Shown here: piece by piece, positions 58,617 through 64,000 of the stretch
How the letters are laid out: every line of letters begins with the position of its first letter
Numbering within the stretch: position 1 is the first letter of the stretch
Source of the DNA: Bipolaris cookei
Taxonomy: Eukaryota > Ascomycota > Dothideomycetes > Pleosporales > Pleosporaceae
NCBI GenBank assembly: GCA_002286855.1
Contig: NRSV01000010.1
Coordinates: 558,001 to 622,000, forward strand
Length of the DNA: 64,000 bases
Direction of reading: 5' to 3'
Translations under genes and position numbers: made by a program
The notes under the pieces: generated by a model
The model's database searches: none
Told to the model about the DNA's origin: nothing
What the model saw: only the letters and a program-made list of their open reading frames with translations

Positions 58617-58964
58617 ATGAGCGGGATCGTGGCGACTCGCCTCAACACCATCAACGATGAGGACCTCAAGATTTTAGGTACACCTTCTCAACAGGGTTCT
58701 TGTTCAAGCTTATCCTTGACTGAATTGGTCACCTAATTTCCCATCTCAGATTACGCCACTAACTTTCATAACCTGCTATTTGACAGAGCATCACCGAAAG
58801 CAATTCTGGTGAAGCTTTTCAATATAACCATACCGGTGCAAGAGATCAAGCTGAAAACTCCCCAAATCCCATACAAGGAACAATTCGAAAATAGGCTAAG
58901 AGCCTCACCTGTATTTAGACAACCCCCCGCCCCGATCTACACCAAATTGAATGTAACTACGTAG
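58617..58964 (+). pseudogene. Decayed gene of unknown family, middle part
   Basis: Two coding-like pieces join cleanly over a predicted 72-nt intron (58678-58749, acceptor CTCAG): VATRLNTINDEDLKIL, then DYATNFHNLLFDRASPKAILVKLFNITIPVQEIKLKTPQIPYKEQFENRLRAS in order (given here as landmarks of a longer stretch). A further donor GTAACT at 58953 could join this part, in phase, to GAC ATG at 59056. The junction with the N-terminal part is not resolved: the frames differ and a stop lies between. Confidence 0.55.
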
Positions 58965-59055
58965 ATACTTGTAAGCCTTACCAGCTTGCACGTCTTATAT
59001 AGCCTTAGGGCTGAGACAGGACGTTAAATCACAACAATAATAACAATTCGAACAG

Positions 59056-59660
59056 GACATGGCAGGAAAACTGAAGCATATGCATCCAGATATTCCAGGG
59101 GTGATGAACGACATTTATTTGATGGCCGTATACCCTTCATCTGCTAACTTCCTGAAGAAGATAGTTCGTAGAACGCGTTTGGATTTGCTCACTACTCCCG
59201 GTGTGATGTTGTTCCCCGAATCATCAATCGAGGAGACCATGGAAAATGCGCGCCAGCTGGTCCGCGGCCTTGCTGAAGAATAAACATCGAAGCGCATCAG
59301 GCATTACGAATCAATTCTTACGTGTGATCCGTATACGTACCATGACCTGTTGCCAACTTCCAAATACAGAGTCTTGTCGCAGTCCTCGAGGCGATTCACC
59401 TCGAGCTTGTTGGTGTCGGGTTTGTCCACGAATCGTCTTGTCTTTACTCGATGTCCGTACTAGCCTCTGCTTTTGGAAAGGCGATCGACAGGCCTAAGGA
59501 AGTTGATTCCTCATGGCAACTCCGCTTCAACGAGATTGATTTGAGGATATACGGAGCCCGTTGTCTTCATCTATTCTGGTGTGCTGATTGGCTCCTGGAT
59601 TACCTGGATGCGCCTAGAGAAGGACCATCCATGCTGTCTTTATTTCCGATGCGGAAGTAA
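59056..59660 (+). pseudogene. Decayed gene of unknown family, C-terminal part
   Basis: The frame from 59056 reads HMHPDIPGVMNDIYLMAVYP and goes on to ENARQLVRGLAEE, where TAA (59281-59283) stops it. The same frame then continues with RIRHYESILTCDPYTYHDLLPTSKYRV. Near 59375 the coding-like signal shifts to another frame, giving AVLEAIHLELVGVGFVHES and FNEIDLRIYGARCLHLFW, to TAA at 59658-59660. One nonsense change plus one frameshift, or one extra intron, would explain this. No family is recognised. Confidence 0.55.
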
Positions 59661-59966
59661 TTGCGCGAATGAAAGAGGAGGTGGGTGTGATAGCGGAGCT
59701 ACTGCTGCGAAACTGGATCGCATGGTGTTTATTCATGGATGGTTTGGTACTACAATAGAATCTTTTATGTCCAAAATATCGGCTCATTTTGAATAGTGTC
59801 ACAGCACGTGGATGAGTACCGGCCGTACACGTCGAAAATTAAATTTCTCGAGGTTGGAGCAATTGACGCTGTAATCTCTAATATGCCGACGAATGCACCA
59901 ACCGACTGTCGGGCCGCGTGGCGCGTCGCTTCGGATGGCGCTAATGGGTTTCAATTTAAACGAATT

Positions 59967-60669
59967 ACGTACCTCACGGGTTCGTTCCCCACTTTTACCA
60001 AGCACCCACCAAAATACCTACTACCCCCTAATGTCGCAACAACAACAACAACACTTAAAGTCTTCTACTGAACGTCAAATACAGCTTGCTTTTCAAGCTC
60101 TCAAACAAGATGCGAATCTATCAGAGCGACGCACTGGACGAGCTTCACAGGCAGATTGCTGGCCTCAAAAAAAGAATCTAACTAAGCTTGAGGAGGAAGT
60201 GGTTGTTACCCATATACTTGAGCTTATTGCACGTGAATTTCCCCCTAGGTTCACAGATATGGCTAATATGACCAATTCTTTACGCGCTGAGCGCAATCTG
60301 GGCCAGGTTGGACAAAACTGGCCCAATACGTCCGTCAAGCGCTGCCCTAAGCTCAAAACGTGTTCTAATCCCAAGTACAACTACAGGAGAGCCCTCTGAA
60401 AATCCTAAAGCTATTCAAGACTGGTTTGGCCTAGTAGCCAACATGAAAGTCAAGTATGGTATCCAGGATGAAGACACGTACAATTTTGATGATACAGGCT
60501 TCATAATGGGCATAACGCACGAACGTGTGAAAAAGTAGTAGAAGTAGACTCTGAATGATTTCTTGTGTCGCATTGCACAATATAGGGCCAAAGTGGGCTA
60601 TTCTGCGCCATAATGTGGTGGTTTTGGTGGGGGCTTGGCAAAAGTGAGCAACGAACCCGTGAGACACGT
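59967..60669 (+). mobile_element. Second Fot1/pogo-like transposon, internally deleted
   Basis: Long inverted ends define it. The left end from 59967 contains CTCACGGGTTCGTT, then CACTTTT and CCAAGC; the right end 60621-60669 is its reverse complement over about 45 bp with several mismatches, mostly transitions. Its terminal sequence differs from that of the element at 56346, so the two belong to different subfamilies. At 0.7 kb it lacks most of the transposase gene. Confidence 0.85.
60031..60538 (+). pseudogene. Fot1/pogo-like transposase remnant with frameshift
   Basis: From ATG 60031 (MSQQQQQHL) the frame has the psq-like helix, LTKLEEEVVVTHILELIAREF, GQVGQNWPN and VKRCPKLKT, then stops at 60397-60399. 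A frameshift of about two missing bases near 60388 moves the signal to the frame reading NPKAIQDWFGLVANMKVKYG and DTYNFDDTGFIMG (first catalytic Asp). The frame ends at 60536 where sequence has been deleted; the rest of the DDE domain is absent. Confidence 0.88.
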
Positions 60670-61541
60670 TATTAACAAATGCGAGAATTAGGCACTACAA
60701 GCGTGAGCAATATATTCCTAACTGTCGGAATAGGCAATGCCAACGACGTTGTAATGCTGCGATCCCTACCAGAGCTTCAGTAGCTACTACATCCCGCTTT
60801 GTTGGGATGTCTGATGCCATTCGCTTAAGGTTTTCAGGGCCCGAGAGACCCAGCGGTCCTTCTTTCACTCCCCCTTCATATAGATTAAGTTGGTTGTTCC
60901 ATCAATCGGTCGTATTCGGCAGTGTAAACGCGCAACCTGTGTTCAGCACCCACGTGCCGACTAGGGCGCTACGCCACAGCAGCGCCACGCTTCGGCGTTC
61001 CGTTTTTGACCAAACTTGTTTCACCATGCCACTGTAATTTTGTTTCAGCATGGGTCAGCATAATGACTGCCGGTTTGTTTTACAAGTCTGAGATGAGATA
61101 TTTGAAGCTCCGCCGAACGGTTCGCAGCGCTGATAGCTGATACGGTGCAGAGGACACATAATATACGCTCAAGAACGAAATCTCCCAGAATACGACGATG
61201 TAATCTACGAGATTTCCACAAAGCGGGGAAATCGATCAAGTGGACCCTCCAATGCTTGTCCTTCCGCTTCTTTATTACTCATGTCCATCCAAAACGTGGC
61301 TTAGCGCAATGTCAAGCATTGCCTAGAGCGACAAGCCTTCGAGGTTCTAGAGCTAGAGTTAGCTTAATGAGACCTGTGGGGAAGCCAGTCTCCACTGCCC
61401 CCTCATGTTTGGAGTCCTTGTATAAGTACTGCAGTGTTGCCTCCCTATTTACAGTACCAACTAACACACTCCTTCTTTTGTTCTTTTGATTTTATAACAC
61501 CATATTCAGTTCTAAGTTCTCCTTTTTCGACAGCCAACACA
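60670..61541. other. Intergenic region, promoter of the polygalacturonase gene
   Basis: No gene is recognised. The last 120 bases hold a TATA box and a T-rich leader. Confidence 0.45.
61421..61427 (+). promoter_or_regulatory. TATA box of the polygalacturonase gene
   Basis: TATAAGT lies 121 bases before the ATG at 61542. A GTGGGG core at 61376-61381 fits the CreA consensus SYGGRG, which would suit glucose repression, but so short a match is weak evidence. Confidence 0.45.
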
Positions 61542-62690
61542 ATGGTTGCATATGCTCTTACATCGATGCTTCTGAGTGCTGGTGCGCTCGTCTCTGCCGC
61601 GCCATCAGGTCTTGATGCCCGCGCTGGCTGCACTTTCACCGATGCTGCGACGGCTATCAAGAACAAGGCTTCTTGCACCAATATTGTCATCAGCGGTATG
61701 ACTGTTCCTGCTGGTACCACCCTGGACCTCACAGGCTTGAAGTCCGGTACCACTGTCACCTTCCAAGGCACAATGACTTTTGGATACAAGGAGTGGGAAG
61801 GCCCTCTCGTCTCCATCTCCGGAACTGGTATCAAGGTGGTGGGTGCCACCGGTCACACTATTGATGGAGCTGGTCAGAAGTGGTGGGATGGAAAGGGATC
61901 CAATGGAGGCAAGACCAAGCCCAAGGTAAGCGATGAATTCACTGAGTACTCTGAACCGTAGTCTGACTAACTAATCCAGTTCTTCTACGCTCACTCCCTG
62001 ACCTCATCCTCAATCAGCGGACTTAACATCAAGAACACTCCTGTCCAGGCCTTCTCAATCAACGGCGCTACCGACTTGACTCTCGACCGCATCACCATCG
62101 ACAATACCGCAGGTGACTCAGCCGGCGCCCATAACACCGACGCCTTCGACATCGGCAGCTCCTCCGACATCACTATCTCCAACGCCAGCATCAAGAACCA
62201 AGACGACTGTGTCGCCATCAACTCCGGCAGCAACATCAAAGTCACAAACTGCATGTGCTCCGGTGGCCACGGCGTCTCCATCGGCTCCATCGGCGGCCGC
62301 AAAGACAACACCGTCAAGGGTGTCGTCGTCAGCGGCACCACAATCGCCAACTCCGACAACGGTGTGCGCATCAAGACCATTTCCGGCGCTACGGGCTCCG
62401 TCTCTAACATCACCTACGAAAACATCACGCTCAAGAACATCGCCAAGTACGGCATCGTTGTCGAGCAGGACTACCTCAACGGCGGCCCAACTGGAAAGCC
62501 TACCACTGGCGTCCCGATTACCGGTGTTACGCTTAAGAACGTTGCGGGTACCGTTACTGGATCTGGTATCAATACTTACGTGCTTTGCGGAAAGGGAAGC
62601 TGCTCAAGCTGGAACTGGTCTGGTGTTAGCATCACTGGTGGAAAGAAGAGCTCAAGCTGCCTTAATGTTCCTGCTGGCGCTGTTTGCTAA
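61542..62690 (+). CDS. Secreted endopolygalacturonase (GH28)
   Basis: Exons 61542-61925 and 61980-62690 with a 54-nt intron give 364 residues, the normal length. A signal peptide of about 19 residues (MVAYALTSMLLSAGALVSA) and a short pro-part ending in a dibasic-like ARAGC boundary precede the beta-helix. All GH28 signatures are present: NTD (N180-D182), DD in NQDDCVA (D203, D204), the His of GGHGVSIGS (H225) and RIK (R258-K260). Paired cysteines occur at CTFTDA/CTNI and in the C-terminal CGKGSC. It cuts alpha-1,4-galacturonan in pectin outside the cell. It is convergent with the alpha-galactosidase gene. Confidence 0.97.
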
Positions 62691-63084
62691 GCGCTGAGGC
62701 ACTTTCTTGAAAAGAAAACGACTGAGGTTCTGCTCAGAGACCGATGCCTACTATCTCTTTTGAATTCTTCTTGTATATTTTCGTTTCTTTATAGTTATAT
62801 ATATATCAATGGCATCGAGTGCCCAACTCAACTTTTTGCTTCTCATACTTCGTGCGATACATCTGTGTTCTTGTCTTATCCCTGTTCACCTGCAAAGTGA
62901 TAGTTTTCTAATGGATACGTCAAACTCTAACGTTTCCATCTAATTATGCGTTTAATCTCACCACTAGCGCACCGCTGTGTAAACGACGAAGCATACGCTT
63001 ACTCCACATATACTAAACAACACGCAGCAATACGGTCCATATAGTCATTAACACATAAATACATCAATACCTCCACCGCTCCCC
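62691..63084. other. Intergenic region between convergent glycosidase genes
   Basis: Carries both 3' flanks; a TATATATAT tract near 62795 is in a position suited to a polyadenylation efficiency element. No gene is seen. Confidence 0.45.
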
Positions 63085-64000
63085 TCATACCTTCTCCAAC
63101 CAAATCAACTTACTCTGATAATCCATCGGCTCCCAACTAACGTTAATCCCCCCATACATATACGTCGCCCCACTATACGTCCCATTATCTAAATCATTCC
63201 TATACCTCGTCTTGGGATCCAGGCCTTGCAGCCTCACGGGGGGCGCCGCAGGTTTAATCTTCATAGACTGCTGAAAAGCAAAGACAACGCTCCTCGCGCC
63301 ATCACGGCTTACAAACTGGACTGCGGGCCAATTCGACTGCGCGGGGTGCGCGAGGCGGTAGAAGTCACCGGAAATGACGATGGGGTTTACCTCTTTGGCG
63401 GCGGCCATGATGGCGGGGACAGCTGAGGCTTCTTCGGTGGAGAGTTCAGAAGGGTTGAGTTCGAGGCCGAAGGAGCCACACATCATGGCGACGTGGCCGC
63501 GGTATTCGAAGCTGATGTTGCGGTTGGTGAGGTGGTTGGGGACAGCGGAGATGTGGCAGCCCATTGCGGAGGGTGGGTACACGAGGGATGTGCCCATTTG
63601 GATCGTGAGGCGATCGGAGCCGTCCGTGTTGTCCGAGGTCCAGGATTGAGGCCAGTAGTGGAGGAGGCCTGGGTCGAAGCGGCCACCGCCTGAGGCGCAG
63701 CCTTCGAAAAGGACATCCGGGTAGCTGGTGGTGAGGTTGTCAATGACGCGATAGAGACCGAGAATATATTTGTAGTCGTCGGATGGGTGCGACATTTCGT
63801 GTACACCGCGGTTGTTGTCCCACTTGACGTAGGTAATGTTTCCTGAGTCGAGGATCTTGGAAACGGTGCTAATGATGAAGTCTTGTACTTCTGGAAGTCC
63901 GACATTCAGGACTAGTTGGTTGCGTGTTAGACTCCTCTGGTGCTTCCCAGCGTACAAGACCCAGTCAGGATGCTCCTGGTACAGTGTCGAGTTGGGGTTG
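63085..64000 (-). CDS. Alpha-galactosidase (GH36), C-terminal part, cut by the window edge
   Basis: The frame is open from 64000 to the stop at 63085, about 305 residues; the family has roughly 700-750, so the N-terminal half lies beyond the window. The visible part includes HPDWVLYAGKHQRSLTRNQLVLN, the nucleophile Asp in YVKWDNNRG and the acid/base Asp in SWTSDNTDGSDR, with CASGGGRFD between them, then the C-terminal beta domain (SVVFAFQQ, LDPKTRYRN). It removes terminal alpha-galactose from galactomannan and raffinose-type sugars. Location (secreted or not) cannot be told without the N-terminus. Confidence 0.95.
   Translation of the reverse strand, partial: NPNSTLYQEHPDWVLYAGKHQRSLTRNQLVLNVGLPEVQDFIISTVSKILDSGNITYVKWDNNRGVHEMSHPSDDYKYILGLYRVIDNLTTSYPDVLFEGCASGGGRFDPGLLHYWPQSWTSDNTDGSDRLTIQMGTSLVYPPSAMGCHISAVPNHLTNRNISFEYRGHVAMMCGSFGLELNPSELSTEEASAVPAIMAAAKEVNPIVISGDFYRLAHPAQSNWPAVQFVSRDGARSVVFAFQQSMKIKPAAPPVRLQGLDPKTRYRNDLDNGTYSGATYMYGGINVSWEPMDYQSKLIWLEKV

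Overview
The window is nuclear DNA of a filamentous ascomycete (Pezizomycotina). Most genes carry short spliceosomal introns of 46-164 nt with GTRNGT-type donors and CTRAC-type branch sites. It also holds two Zn(II)2Cys6 regulators, a set of secreted plant-polymer hydrolases, and decayed Tc1- and Fot1/pogo-type DNA transposons. A plant-associated Dothideomycete (Pleosporales-like) fits best, but that placement is inference. I see no bacterial operon, CRISPR array, rRNA gene or convincing tRNA gene.

Layout. 1-5 kb: a Ser/Pro-rich protein with a conserved-looking C-terminal end, then a Gfo/Idh/MocA oxidoreductase. 5.2-11.9 kb: a long stretch without a recognisable gene. 11.9-13.1 kb: a Tc1-like transposon whose transposase frame is broken by one stop codon. 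13.6-21.7 kb: SDH assembly factor 2, a GH53 galactanase, ribosomal protein uS3, an SLC35F6-like carrier and an MFS anion transporter. 23.5-31.8 kb: a Cys/His-rich coiled-coil protein, a Zn2Cys6 regulator in seven exons and an AhpD-like protein. 33-42 kb: an F-box-like gene with an interrupted frame, a type II membrane glycosyltransferase, a second Zn2Cys6 regulator and an orphan gene. Next to the orphan lies a 138-bp hAT-like MITE with a perfect 8-bp target duplication.

43-54 kb: a PLP-dependent threonine/serine dehydratase or racemase, a serine carboxypeptidase (S10), a sedolisin protease (S53), a HAD phosphatase and a GH18 chitinase. 56.3-60.7 kb: an island with two internally deleted Fot1/pogo elements and, between them, a decayed multi-exon gene of a family I do not recognise. 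61.5-64 kb: an endopolygalacturonase (GH28) and the C-terminal part of an alpha-galactosidase (GH36) that runs off the window.

How the genes fit together. GH28, GH53 and GH36 together attack pectin: the homogalacturonan backbone, galactan side chains and alpha-galactosyl ends. The S10 and S53 proteases act on protein at acid pH, and GH18 acts on chitin. The remaining genes are mostly housekeeping. I found no metabolic gene cluster and no clear new defence or mobile system. The least explained material is the decayed gene between the two pogo elements, the F-box-like gene, the Cys/His coiled-coil protein and the 5.2-11.9 kb gene desert. Exon borders were read by eye from splice signals and frame continuity, so they are predictions.
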